The position numbers and the translations under genes were made by a program. DNA of 64,000 nt, taken from contig MCFG01000303.1 of NCBI GenBank assembly GCA_002104895.1, forward strand, positions 1-64,000, in the 5' to 3' direction. Below are positions 26,015 through 58,975 of this stretch, piece by piece. Position 1 is the first letter of the stretch, and the number at the start of each line of letters is the position of its first letter. Source of the stretch: Anaeromyces robustus. Taxonomy: Eukaryota > Neocallimastigomycota > Neocallimastigomycetes > Neocallimastigales > Neocallimastigaceae. The notes under the pieces are model-generated. The model was not told the origin of the DNA, made no database searches, and saw nothing but the letters and a program-made list of their open reading frames with translations.

Positions 26015-26631
26015 AGTTTAATACATTAGTTTTAACACATATTTAACATATTCTAACATTAATAAATGTAATTTAAATATTAATTTAAATTTCAATAAAA
26101 TTAATTAATATTTTAATAAAAATTTTATAATAAAATATAATTAATTAGATTTTTAAAAAAATTTAGCATTATTATTAAACATTTCTTATTATTAAAAATT
26201 TTGCTTAAAAGTAATTTTTAAAAGAATACAAGATAAAAAATGATATATAATATACAATAAAATAATTAGAAGAATATTATTAATTTCAAAACATATTAAA
26301 TTTTTTTATATAATTTGATATAAGTAAATTATATAAAAAATAAAATAAAAGAGAAAGTTTTTACTAATATATATAGAAATATAAAATAAGTTTTAAAATA
26401 TATAGGATAGATATATTTATATATCATTTAAAGGACTTTTTACATATATACATTATTTTAGATAAAAGAAAATAAATCAAAGTTTGTCCTTATATATACA
26501 ATATTATAAAAATTGAAATTTTCTTTTTAGGGTTTATACAATATTACTACTACTACTCATAATAATAATAATAAAATAATAATAATAACAATAATTATTT
26601 TATTATTATTATTATAATTAATAAAGAAATT

Positions 26632-45937
<19,306 letters not shown>

Positions 45938-47319
45938 ATTATTTAAATAAAAAAAATCATAGATATATCTGTGATATATCATTTATTAATAATTATTAAA
46001 ATTATATATATATATATATAAATATAATAATAATCAAATTAAAAAAAAAAAATTTATAAATATTTAAAAATAATAATTTTTTTATCAATGTAAATTATAT
46101 TAATACAATTATAAAAAAATATGTATATATAAATAGATAAATAATAATATGTAGAAGAAAAAACATACATTTTTATATATTTTTTAATAGCAATTTTGAA
46201 AAAAAAAAGCCAATATATTTATAAAAAAAAACTTAATAAAAAAAAAAATTAAATATAAGTTTTATATTATCTTTATAATTTATAATTTTACTTATTTTTT
46301 GCTATGATATATTTTATATATGATTAATATAGTTGAAAAATGATTAGTTGGTTTAAATTTAATTTAATATTGTTACACAAATCCTTAATTATATTTATTT
46401 TAAAAATATTAAAAAGATTAAAATATCAATATTTCTAACGATCCTTATCCTTATGATAATTATTCAAAATATATAAATAGTAATGAAAGTGAAAAGTTTT
46501 ATATTATCTTATAATTTATAATTTTACATATTTTTTGCTATTATATATTTTATATGGAATTTATGAAATTTTATGGGTATGGTTAAATATTATTAATATC
46601 ATGATAAATAACAAATAGATAATAAATTTAATGAACTTTTTAATAAAACTATAATATAAAGGTAAAGGTAATATAATGATTATATTATTTGCTTAATTTA
46701 TACCAAGTTTAATGACTAATTTACATTTTTAATTAACAAATATATTAACCTTCTTGGAACATTTATTACTAATGTAAAATTATTAATTAAAAATTACTAA
46801 TATTAATAATTATTAACAATTTTTTTTTATAATTTTATTTTTTAAATTTTTTATTTATTATATATGGTCATTTTTATAATACATTTAATTTATATATCTT
46901 TTATTTTTATTTTTATTTTTTACTTTTATTTTTAATTATTTTTATTATTTTTTATTATTACTTTTTATTTTATTATTGTTGTTTTTTATTATAATTAATA
47001 AATAAATATTAATTACGACTTCTTTTTTTTTTATTTTATTTTTTTCTTTTTTTTCCTTTTATATATATTATACATAAAAAGGTAAATATTATAAACTTCA
47101 AAAAATCATTATTATAACAATGATTTCATTTAATAATAAAAAATAATAAAAAATGATAATAAATATAAAATCATTTTATATTATTTTTTTTAATGTTTAT
47201 GTATGTAATATAGATATAAGAAAAAAAAAATTAAACTTCATATTATATATATTGTCATTACAAGAAAAGATGAATTGAAAATAAAAAAATATAAAAATTA
47301 ATTAATTAATTCATTTTTT
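45938..47319. other. Tail-to-tail spacer after the giant gene
   Basis: About 1.4 kb between two converging genes. AT-rich, with a duplicated ~62-bp segment (46258-46320 and 46494-46556). No coding region is supported. TATATATA and poly-A tracts follow the giant gene's stop codon. Confidence 0.55.
46258..46556 (+). repeat. Dispersed direct repeat, ~62 bp, ~236 bp apart
   Basis: AGTTTTATATTATCTTTATA... at 46258-46320 and the near copy at 46494-46556 share TAATTTATAATTTTAC, TATTTTTTGCTAT and ATATATTTTATAT, with a few substitutions and a one-base deletion. Two segments of a segmental duplication or of a low-copy repeat. Confidence 0.75.
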
Positions 47320-48360
47320 TTATTCGGCGAAACAACAAGCACGGTTTCTAACCATCCAACTATAAAGTTGATAAATGTATGGAGTATTATATGTCCATTC
47401 TTCTGGGTAATTATAACGATTTTCATAAATTTGCCAATTATTGAAATCAAGTTCTTTGTCAGAAGAAAGATTGTAAGCTTTTTTAAGAATAGCTTTTTGT
47501 TCACCAACTTTTCTAAAGACATTTTTATTATAACTACTTCCATAGGTGGAATGAACAATATCAATATTATACCAATATCTATATTGATTATCTCTTTTAA
47601 CTTTAACATAATTCCATCTATAATATTTAGCATCAAAACCAACATAAGTTTCATGAGATAAAATACCCATAGTAATAGACATAGTACGGAAAGCTCTTGC
47701 TATACCTTCAGAATTACCAGCTTTAAGAAGAAGAGCAGAAGCAGCAGTATCACTATGAGCAGCACTTTCCATATAAGTAACATGTTCTTTTAATTTTTTA
47801 GCAAGAGTATATAAATCATGTAATCTTTTACTATCATTTGGATCACTATTATCAGTATATTTTTGATAATTAACAGGTAAACCCCATTTTTGAAGTAAAT
47901 ATTTAGAATAATTATCAACTAAAGATTGAACACCATTACCTTTAAAATGAACATGTTTATTACAACCATCAAAAGCTAATTCATTAGTAACAGTAACTTC
48001 TTTACAACGGAAATTAATAGTTTCAATGTAACTATTAAAGAAAGCATTTGGTGAAATATTAATTTTTTTAACTCTTTCTGGAATAATTAAATTCTTAACA
48101 TTATTATTAGAGAAGGCAGCAGCACCAATTTGATTTACAGTGAATACTTTTCCATTAACATTAAGAACAGGTTCAACATAAAGAGTGTTAGAATTAGCAT
48201 ATTTTGGTTCAACACCCATAATGGTAGCTGTTTTTGTTTCATAACTAACCCAATAATGGAATTTACCATCAGATTTATTAATTTCATCGGCATAATCTGG
48301 ACGGGCATAAACCATCCAAATGTTTAAGACAATTATATATGCAATATTAATGAGTTTCAT
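47320..48360 (-). CDS. Secreted BspA-type LRR protein with transglutaminase-like domain lacking catalytic residues
   Basis: Single-exon 346-residue protein. Residues 1-19 form a signal peptide (MKLINIAYIIVLNIWMVYA). Residues ~65-140 read as BspA/LRR_5 leucine-rich repeats: IGAAAFSNNNVKNLIIPERV and ISPNAFFNSYIETINF. Residues ~205-270 have the layout of a transglutaminase-like (TGc) fold: LLKAGNSEGIARAFRTMSIT, MGILSHETYVGFD, a W-x-Y-V-K-V strand and YWYNIDIVHS. In active members the first block has Cys where Ser217 stands, and a HAW block where YRW (Tyr247-Trp249) stands; only the Asp (Asp267) remains. I infer a pseudoenzyme used for binding or structure. The C-terminus carries a CC pair (342-343). 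LRR_5 plus TGc combinations are common in gut Firmicutes, so horizontal origin is possible; lack of introns fits but does not prove it. Alternative: a fold only resembling TGc. Confidence 0.8.
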   Translation of the reverse strand: MKLINIAYIIVLNIWMVYARPDYADEINKSDGKFHYWVSYETKTATIMGVEPKYANSNTLYVEPVLNVNGKVFTVNQIGAAAFSNNNVKNLIIPERVKKINISPNAFFNSYIETINFRCKEVTVTNELAFDGCNKHVHFKGNGVQSLVDNYSKYLLQKWGLPVNYQKYTDNSDPNDSKRLHDLYTLAKKLKEHVTYMESAAHSDTAASALLLKAGNSEGIARAFRTMSITMGILSHETYVGFDAKYYRWNYVKVKRDNQYRYWYNIDIVHSTYGSSYNKNVFRKVGEQKAILKKAYNLSSDKELDFNNWQIYENRYNYPEEWTYNTPYIYQLYSWMVRNRACCFAE

Positions 48361-48658
48361 CTTTTTTTTTTTTTTTTTATTATTATTTTTATAATTAATT
48401 TATTTTGTTTTTTTTAAAAAAAAAACTTTTTTGAAGGATATTTATTTCCTATTTATATTATTTTTAAAAATAGAAAAAACACAATTAATATTAATTTCAT
48501 ATAACATAATATAATAATAATTTTTTTTATATCCTTTCTTCCTTTCTATTATCTTAATTATATTTAAAAAAAAAATATAAAATATATCATTATGGTAAAT
48601 TGTAACATAGAAAAAAAAATCAATATAATAAAAGAAATTTTAATTTAATTTTAATTAA

Positions 48659-48762
48659 TTTTTAAATTTTACCAAAATTTAACTTTATTAGGTGAATTTA
48701 AATGTATAAATTTTTAAATTTTACCAAAATTTAACTTTATTAGGTGAATTTAAATGTATAAA
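48659..48762. repeat. Perfect 52-bp tandem duplication
   Basis: TTTTTAAATTTTACCAAAAT... is repeated head to tail (48659-48710 and 48711-48762) without differences. Each copy includes the non-simple core TTTATTAGGTGAATTTAAAT. Confidence 0.93.
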
Positions 48763-50812
48763 TTAGTAAGTAATAAATGAATAAACAAATAAGTTAATAA
48801 ATAAATATTATATAAATAATAAATGAATAAATAAAAATTAATTAATATAAATTAATCTAAATAAAAAATAATAATAAAAGAAGAATATTAAATTATTTTT
48901 TTTAGTGTTACCATAAATTTTAATAATTTTACCATTATAATGGTATTACAATATTAAGCAATTTTAATAATAATTAAAGTTTAATTATTTTAAATTTTTT
49001 TCTTTACAACCTTTTTTATCCTTTTTTGTATAATAAAGATTTAAATTTAAAGAATATTATTATGTTAAATAATTATTTAATTAAATTAAAAAGAAAATCT
49101 TGAAAATAAAAAAATGTATAGTTATGAAAATCTAATAATATATTTTAAAGATTGAGGATGTGTGGAATATTTAAAATCAATTTTTTTATATATTTTATTA
49201 TTATTAATATTATTAATTATTAATTTGCTATAATTGTTTTCATTAATTATTAATTATTGATTATTATTATTATTATTACTATTAGTATTAAGAAAACAAG
49301 TTTGATGTTTAATAATTTATTATAATTATTTAATTATTAATTATTATTTATAGTATAATAATTATAATATGTAACAATTATAGAATATAGAATTTTATAA
49401 ATTTCGATTAATAAAAAAAATTTTTTTCTGTTTTTACAGAAAATTAATTAAAATTGAAAAAATACTTTGAATAAATATTGGTTATTTTTTATATTAATAA
49501 TTAATATTTTGTTATTAATAAATTGATATTATTAAATATTTTTAAATATTATCAAAATATATTAGTTGATTTTTTATTTAATTAGAACAGAATAAAATAT
49601 ATTATTACTATATTGTAATATTTATTAATAAAATAAATACTTCTTCAAAAGTAGATTGCTACTAATAATTGAATAATAAATGAATAAATTAATATGGTAT
49701 TACTTGATAATGATAGATATAATTAATGATTTTATTATATCATGAATGATATAATTAAGTTGAATAAATTTTATTACTATGTATATTGTAATATATAATT
49801 CTTGTATAAATGTTAAATGAATAAATAAATAAATGAATAAATAAATAAATAAATAAATATATATATAAATAAATAAATAAATAAATAATTTTTAATTTAT
49901 TATTATAAATATTGGTGAATTAACAATGGTAATATATGAAATTAAAAATTTAAACTTATTATTACCAATATTATTATTTAATATATATATTTTATATTTT
50001 ACCAATATTATATTTTTTAATTTATTTATTTTAATTTATTATTGATTTTTCTTTTTTTCGTAATTTTTTTGACAATAATAGGAAAATTAAAATAAAAACT
50101 AATGAAAAAGAATATTTATATAATTATTTAATTCTAAATAATAATTATATAAATTAAATAGTGAGTGAAGATGAACGATTAAGATTTAATTTAATACATA
50201 TAAATTCAAAATTCTATTAATTATTACTTCTCGATACTTTAATAGTATTGTTCTATATTGATATATAAAAAAATTTTTTTTTTAAAATAAGAATGACAAG
50301 GTCTATTGGTTATTTCAATGATTTAAAGAAAAATATATGTTTCAAAAGGGTGATCATTAATAGAAAATGAAAATTTTATTTTTATTATTTATGGAGAAAT
50401 TGTTAAAAAAAAAAATAAAAAAAAAAAAAAGCAATGAATACAATAAAACAAATAAAATAAAAGTAAATAAATATATATCAGAATAAAGAAAATAAAATAA
50501 ATAATATTGCAGAACATAATATAAAAAATGAAATAAATAATATTAATAATACAGAACAGAATAAGCAGAATGAAGTGAATAATTTCATTATAATACAAAC
50601 CAGAATGAAAATAATAAAAATATCATTCAAACAAAAAAGATAAAAAAATAAATATATATATTCTAAATATAATAAAGTATAATATTTTTTTAAACATCAT
50701 TTTATATACAAAAATAAAAACACTTTAAAATATTATTAATGATATTAATGATATAGTCATTATATCTTAATAATAGTTAAATGAATTAAATGTAAATAGA
50801 TAAAATCAAAAT

Positions 50813-50816
<4 letters not shown>

Positions 50817-50897
<81 letters not shown>

Positions 50898-50899
50898 TT
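50817..50899. repeat. ATTT microsatellite
   Basis: About 20 perfect ATTT units in non-coding DNA. Confidence 0.95.
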
Positions 50900-51753
50900 A
50901 CTGTTTTTATTTTTCTTTATTGAATTTTCTAAAATTGATTATATTTATTATTTTAATAATCTTTTTTTAATTATTAAAATTAATTTATTATTGTTTTTTT
51001 TTATTTTATTAATTTTATATAAATAATTTATTGTTTGATTTTATTTTAATTTATATTTTTATTTTATTTTTATTTATTGCTCTATTGATTTATTTAATTT
51101 TTTTTTTGTGAGGGAAAAAGAGGTTAAAAAAAACTAATTTACATGAAATAATAATAATAATATAAATATATATTTTTTTATGAATAACAATATATTTAAA
51201 AAAATATCAAATTTTTTATAATCTAATTATTATTTTTAATAATTTTTTTTTATAATTAAATATATACATATATATGTATTTATGTATATATGTATATAAT
51301 ATAATTATTTTAATTAAAAATTATAAATAATTATAACAATCTTTTATTTATTATTATAAAATTTATAAAATTTATATATAAATATTTACTTTTTTTTTTT
51401 TTTTTTATTTTTATATTTTCTAATGAATTTTAATATTAGTATTTATATTTATTAATACTAACATATAGAATTTTTACAAGCTATTTATTTTATATATATA
51501 TATATATGTATTTTTTTTTTTCTTTTTATTTTTTGTTTCTATTTTTTTTTTTTAAGTTCATCTTTTAAGCTATATATAATTATTTTTTATTTTAAATCAG
51601 TATTATTATATATATATCTATTGAAAAAATATTTTTTTTTTTTTCATTTAGAATAATTTAATATCTGTTTAAATTAACATCTATATTATATTTATTTCTT
51701 TTTAAATTTTTATTTAAAAAATTTTTATAATAAAATTTGGTTTATTATTATCA

Positions 51754-53328
51754 TTATATAAAAGAAGATTGATAGTAATTTGAATTATAAGGATTTTTCT
51801 TCAATTTAGCATAAGGATTAACATCTATAAAGGTTAAATCATTACTATTACTAGTATTATTACTGCGATCACTTATATCATAATCCATTAGTTTACTTTT
51901 ATTATTTTTATTATATTTTTTTTGGTTAAAATCTTCATACTTTCCAAAAGATGAATGACTACGATGATGATGATGTTGCGATTTATCATATTTATGAGAT
52001 ATATCATAATCCACCATTTTATATTTATTATTATTATTATTATTCTTATTATTATTATTATAATTATCATAATCATCATATCTTCTACTTAAAGTTGAAT
52101 TATTTTGTCCTAATTTAGGAGTTACATCATAACTCATTATATAATTATTATTATTAATATTATTAATATTATTATTATTAATATTATTATAATTATTAAT
52201 ATTACTAATATTATTGTTATGATTATAATATTCAAAATGATCGTGGTCATTGTCATCATCATCACCATCAAACTTTCTATATACAACACTATAATCAGTA
52301 TTAGGAGTTGAGATACTATGATTATTAGCACTACTAGTATTATTACTAGAACTTTTAACGGTTATATTATTTTCTTCAACATAATATCTTAATAAAATTT
52401 GATCTATATACATGAAGAAATAACTAAAATTTAATACAAATACACGAATTTTATCTATTCCTTGATCATCACACATTACACCAAAGAAGTCTACAGTTTC
52501 TTGTTTATTTTCTATTCCATGATATAATTTAATTGTATATAGTATTCCTAAACAAAATGCTAAAAGGAATGGAAATCCAGCGATAGTTACAAATATTGAA
52601 AGATATATACGATATTCAGATAAATGTTTAAATTTTTGGAAAAAATTATTTTCAATATTATTACCATTTCTATTATTACTATATATATGGGTATTACTTT
52701 TTTTATTAAAAAAGTATTTTTTTAAAGTAATAATCACTGATATATCAAATGCTATGCTACCAAATTGTTGTAATATAACGGTTGTCCATTTTTTAAGTTT
52801 ATGATTTGCTAAATTTCTTAAATATTGATAATTACTTTCTAATTCATTATTTGGATCATATGGACTTACATTTTCAAATGGAACATTTGTAGGATAAACA
52901 ATCATTTGAATTACTTTTATTATATTATAAATAATACATAATATTAATACCCATTTTAATTTTTGATTATTTCTAATGAGAGCTTTTGTTCTTAAGACAA
53001 GATACCAGTCTCCTATGATTTCACTAGAATACCAAAATATACTAGCTATACCATAACTATTAGACCAACCTAAATTACTGAAAGGCCAATAACTTGGATA
53101 ATCTTTTGGATAAAGATCTAAAGTATTTACAAAAATATCACCAATACATCTTAAAGCCCAATGAAGTACCATAAGAAGAATAATAGGTCTTTTTATATTA
53201 TTATGAGATATAATTAAAACTAAGCATGTCCATGGAAAAAATTCATGACTATATAATTGACTTATTATTACTTGGATATTATCATAAAAATTATATGAAC
53301 TATCTGCTACTTTTATGAGATCATTCAT
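51754..53328 (-). CDS. Multi-pass membrane protein of unknown function with Asn-rich cytoplasmic-type tail
   Basis: Single-exon 524-residue protein; I do not recognise the family. The first ~340 residues contain about six to seven hydrophobic segments, including FFPWTCLVLIISH, PIILLMVLHWALRCIGDIFV, YGIASIFWYSSEIIGDWYLV, WVLILCIIYNIIKVIQMIVY, FGSIAFDISVIITL, IFVTIAGFPFLLAFCLGILY and VFVLNFSYFFMYIDQILLRY. The tail from about residue 345 is rich in Asn, His and Ser and contains three related short motifs: IMSYDVTPK, MVDYDISHK and LMDYDISDR. The start ATG lies just before the first amphipathic stretch; no signal peptide is needed. The layout resembles a sensor or receptor with a low-complexity intracellular tail, and no catalytic motif is visible. 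Asn runs reflect the AAT-rich genome. Lineage-specific families of this type are common in gut fungi; this is inference. Confidence 0.8.
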   Translation of the reverse strand: MNDLIKVADSSYNFYDNIQVIISQLYSHEFFPWTCLVLIISHNNIKRPIILLMVLHWALRCIGDIFVNTLDLYPKDYPSYWPFSNLGWSNSYGIASIFWYSSEIIGDWYLVLRTKALIRNNQKLKWVLILCIIYNIIKVIQMIVYPTNVPFENVSPYDPNNELESNYQYLRNLANHKLKKWTTVILQQFGSIAFDISVIITLKKYFFNKKSNTHIYSNNRNGNNIENNFFQKFKHLSEYRIYLSIFVTIAGFPFLLAFCLGILYTIKLYHGIENKQETVDFFGVMCDDQGIDKIRVFVLNFSYFFMYIDQILLRYYVEENNITVKSSSNNTSSANNHSISTPNTDYSVVYRKFDGDDDDNDHDHFEYYNHNNNISNINNYNNINNNNINNINNNNYIMSYDVTPKLGQNNSTLSRRYDDYDNYNNNNKNNNNNNKYKMVDYDISHKYDKSQHHHHRSHSSFGKYEDFNQKKYNKNNKSKLMDYDISDRSNNTSNSNDLTFIDVNPYAKLKKNPYNSNYYQSSFI

Positions 53329-55924
<2,596 letters not shown>

Positions 55925-55933
55925 TATTTTAAG
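55925..55933 (+). repeat. 9-bp target site duplication, left
   Basis: TATTTTAAG directly precedes the terminal repeat of MITE copy B and is repeated exactly at 56560-56568. Confidence 0.85.
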
Positions 55934-56559
55934 GGGAAGTGTGCATTTCGGCAATATATTTCGTAAATGTATCGCGCATTAAAATAACGTATTATTTAAA
56001 TGTATTATATTGTGGCTTATAAATTAAATTAATAAAAAATTTATTATATTATTAAAATCAATATTTTATTTATTATTGATTTATGAAACCAATTTATTAG
56101 TGGTATCTTCTTTTTATTAATATTTCTTTTTTTTTTTATTTAACTTATGAAATAAATAAAATATTAAGTGAAATTTAAAATTTATATTTATAATTCTTTA
56201 AATTATGATTATGAAATAAATAAAATATTAAGTGAAATTTAAAATTTATATTTATAATTCTTTAAATTATGAAATAAATAAAATATTAAGTGAAATTTAA
56301 AATTTATATTTATAATTCTTAAAATTATGAAATAAATAAAATATTAAGTGAAATTTAAAATTTATTTTTATAATTCTTTAAATTATGAAATAAATAAGAA
56401 ATGTTTTAATATACAAGTACTAGTATATAAACTCTCTTAAAAATTTTTTATATAAATGTGGCGTTAAAAATATTTATATAAATTTACAATATGAAATGTG
56501 GCGTAAAGGACCTGTCAATGCAAAAAATTTCATGTACATTGCCGAAATGCTACACTCAG
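55934..56559 (+). mobile_element. MITE-like DNA transposon, complete copy B (probable Mutator-superfamily non-autonomous element)
   Basis: 626-bp element bounded by imperfect terminal inverted repeats: GGGAAGTGTGCATTTCGGCAAT at the left, and at the right ATTGCCGAAATGCTACACTCAG, whose complement reads CTGAGTGTAGCATTTCGGCAAT. It is flanked by an exact 9-bp duplication, TATTTTAAG (55925-55933 and 56560-56568). Nine-base duplications are typical of Mutator-like elements. The interior has no coding frame; it contains a conserved block with CGCGCATTAAAATAACGT and a minisatellite of about five ~60-bp units. The second copy at 1-849 is inverted and longer through repeat expansion. Movement would need a transposase from elsewhere in the genome. 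Confidence 0.9.
56145..56395. repeat. Internal minisatellite of MITE copy B
   Basis: Four to five units containing ATGAAATAAATAAAATATTA and AAGTGAAATTTAAAATTTAT, the inverse complement of the array at 125-637. Confidence 0.9.
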
Positions 56560-56568
56560 TATTTTAAG
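56560..56568 (+). repeat. 9-bp target site duplication, right
   Basis: TATTTTAAG directly follows the right end of MITE copy B and matches the left flank exactly. Confidence 0.85.
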
Positions 56569-58975
56569 TTCTTTTCATTTTATTTGTTCTTAAAATTTTA
56601 TTAGTAATGCAACTCTTTTTTGTACTTTTTCATGTCAAACTTAATTATTATTAAAAAATATTTTAATATTCTTTTTTTGGTTATTTTTTGTTTAAAAATA
56701 AAATAAAATTTATGTATGACAAAATAATAAATGTATGACAAAATAAAAAAAATGTATGACAAAATTAAATAATAATAATAATAACTAATAAATAAATAAT
56801 AATATAATAATATAATTTAATAATAACAACCATAAAACCATATTATTAAATGAGGCAAAAATTATTAAATCTAAATTTTATTTATTTGAATTACGTTTAT
56901 TTTTATAATACAGTATAAAAAATTAGTGGCTTTTTTAGTTTCAAAAAAAACAATTAAACAAAAAAATGAGAGAGTGGACTTTTTTTTTTTTTATTTATTT
57001 AGTTTTGTTTTATCTTTTTATCTTTTATCTTTTTATCTTTCCTTTTTATTATTTTTAACTTCATTTTATTATAATTTTGTATATTTGTTTTATTTATTTA
57101 TGTTTTTTTATATATATTATTTATAATGTAAAATAATAATAAATAATAATTATATGAAAATTTATTTAATATTAAATAAATAAAATTAATATTACATTAA
57201 TAATATTAAAACATGTATTTTTTTTTTTTTAATTTTTTAATTTATTATTATCATTTTATATACATCATCATCATTATTTATTATTAATTTTATTATTATT
57301 ATTAATTATTAATTATTAATTATTAATTATTATTATTATTATATTAGTATTCATAATCATTATATAATATTTAAAAAAAATATGTGTTTCCAAACTAGGG
57401 TATACATGATATAATATGATTATTAAAAATATAAATTAGATAAAATAGTTTAATTATTATTTAATATAATTAAAAATAACAATCCACAACTACTTTTTGT
57501 TAATACTGGTACTTTTATTTAGTAGTTTAATAAATAACTATTGTATATATTATTCTTTATATTTTATGTAGAATCTAAGCAAAATGTCGTCAAATATAAT
57601 GTTAGATATGTTGCTGATACTAATTGGTATCTTGTTAATGATAATATATTTAACAAGTATGTGTTATAACTAATGGAAATTCATATCATTATAATTATTG
57701 ATTGTAATCCTTCTATTAACAATTTCTTTTGATGTGCAAAATGAATTGAAGGTAAATGAATCAAAGTTTATTTATAATAAAAAACAATCTATAATTTAAG
57801 ACAATCAACATTGTTAAATATTCAAAATTTTAATATTTAATTAGATTATATATTAGACATATATTTTAAGTATAGCGATATTATATATTTAATTTATTAC
57901 TATATATTATTATATATTATTATATATTAAAACTACATATATTATAAATATTATATATATTTAAATATATATATATAAAAAGGATTTTATTTATATACGT
58001 AATATATATATTAATATACATGAGTGAAATAATTGTAAAAAAAAAACTAATAATATAAATTATTATAATTATTTCAAATATATGTCATTAAAAATTTAAA
58101 TTATTATATATTAAATGTTGAAAGTTGACGATTATTATTGGATTATTATTGGATTATTATTGGATAAGTTGTTTAACTAGTCTGTTATAACTGAAAATAA
58201 AAGACTTTTTATACCTCAAAATTCATAATAAATTTTAAACCTATAAAAAAAAATAATAAACTATACGGTCATTCTAACTTTGTTGAAATGAATATTTATT
58301 CCTCATTTTAAGAAATTATTATCTAACTATTATAAAAAAATTGTAAATTAAAATTAATGTTAAAATTATTTAAAATATTTGATTAAATTTTTGTTATTGT
58401 TGATTAAATTTATTAACCATAATATTGGTGATATATAACTTAAATATTTAAAAATTAATAATAAAAAAAGTAATAATGTTTAAATATTAGAATTATTAAG
58501 TGTATAGATAAATTTTTATTATTTTAATTTTTTAATCTTTTAGAATAAAAAACTCCATTATTATTTATAATTAAAAAAGGCTTTTTTTAATTTACATCTA
58601 TCAAAATTTATAAATATTATTTTGTAAAACTAATAGTCTATTCATTTACTAAATTATTATTAAAATCAATATAATTTTATAATTATAATTATAAAAATAA
58701 AAAAAAATATAAAAAAATTTTTTTGTTATTTTGGAAAGGTTTCAATTTTTATATAAATTACAATACTAATAATTTATTTTTATTATATGTATGTGTACGA
58801 TAACAAATTAAATTTATATTTATGTATTAAATAAATAATAATAAAAATAAGATATAAAAAATAATATATAATATACATGTATATAATTTTTTTTATAAAT
58901 CTTTTTTATAAATTCTATTTTAAAAATATAAAATAAAAAAAAAAATAAAATAAAATAAATTAAATTAAATTATAT
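56569..58975. other. 2.4-kb spacer right of the MITE
   Basis: No intact gene. A three-fold repeat of ATGTATGACAAAAT lies at 56711-56766, T-rich sequence follows, and 57481-57669 contains short stretches that look like decayed coding sequence. The rest is AT-rich simple sequence down to the 3' end of the receptor gene. Confidence 0.5.
57571..57669 (+). pseudogene. Possible coding relic
   Basis: A 32-codon open stretch reads ESKQNVVKYNVRYVADTNWY, LVNDNIFNKYVL, then a stop, with residue use unlike the surrounding simple sequence. Shorter protein-like pieces lie on both sides, such as NPQLLFVNTGTF (57481 onward). No start, splice pattern or recognised family was found. Most likely a worn fragment of an unidentified gene; chance is possible. 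Confidence 0.25.

Larger units (their letters stand above)
48361..51753. other. 3.4-kb spacer upstream of the LRR protein gene
   Basis: No credible coding region on either strand. Contents: a T-tract at the LRR gene start, a perfect 52-bp tandem duplication (48659-48762), AAAT/AATG-type microsatellites near 48770-48840 and 49820-49890, and an ATTT array (50817-50899). The promoter of the LRR gene lies at the left end. Confidence 0.55.

Noticed and set aside
47298-47661. Overlapping frames on both strands within the LRR/TGc gene
   Set aside because: They are shadows of the 346-codon gene, which alone has a signal peptide and recognisable domains.
56926-57126. A 66-codon plus-strand frame beginning MAFLVSKKTIKQ
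   Set aside because: After ten codons it becomes Phe/Leu/Tyr from poly-T-rich sequence. There are no splice partners and no family resemblance.
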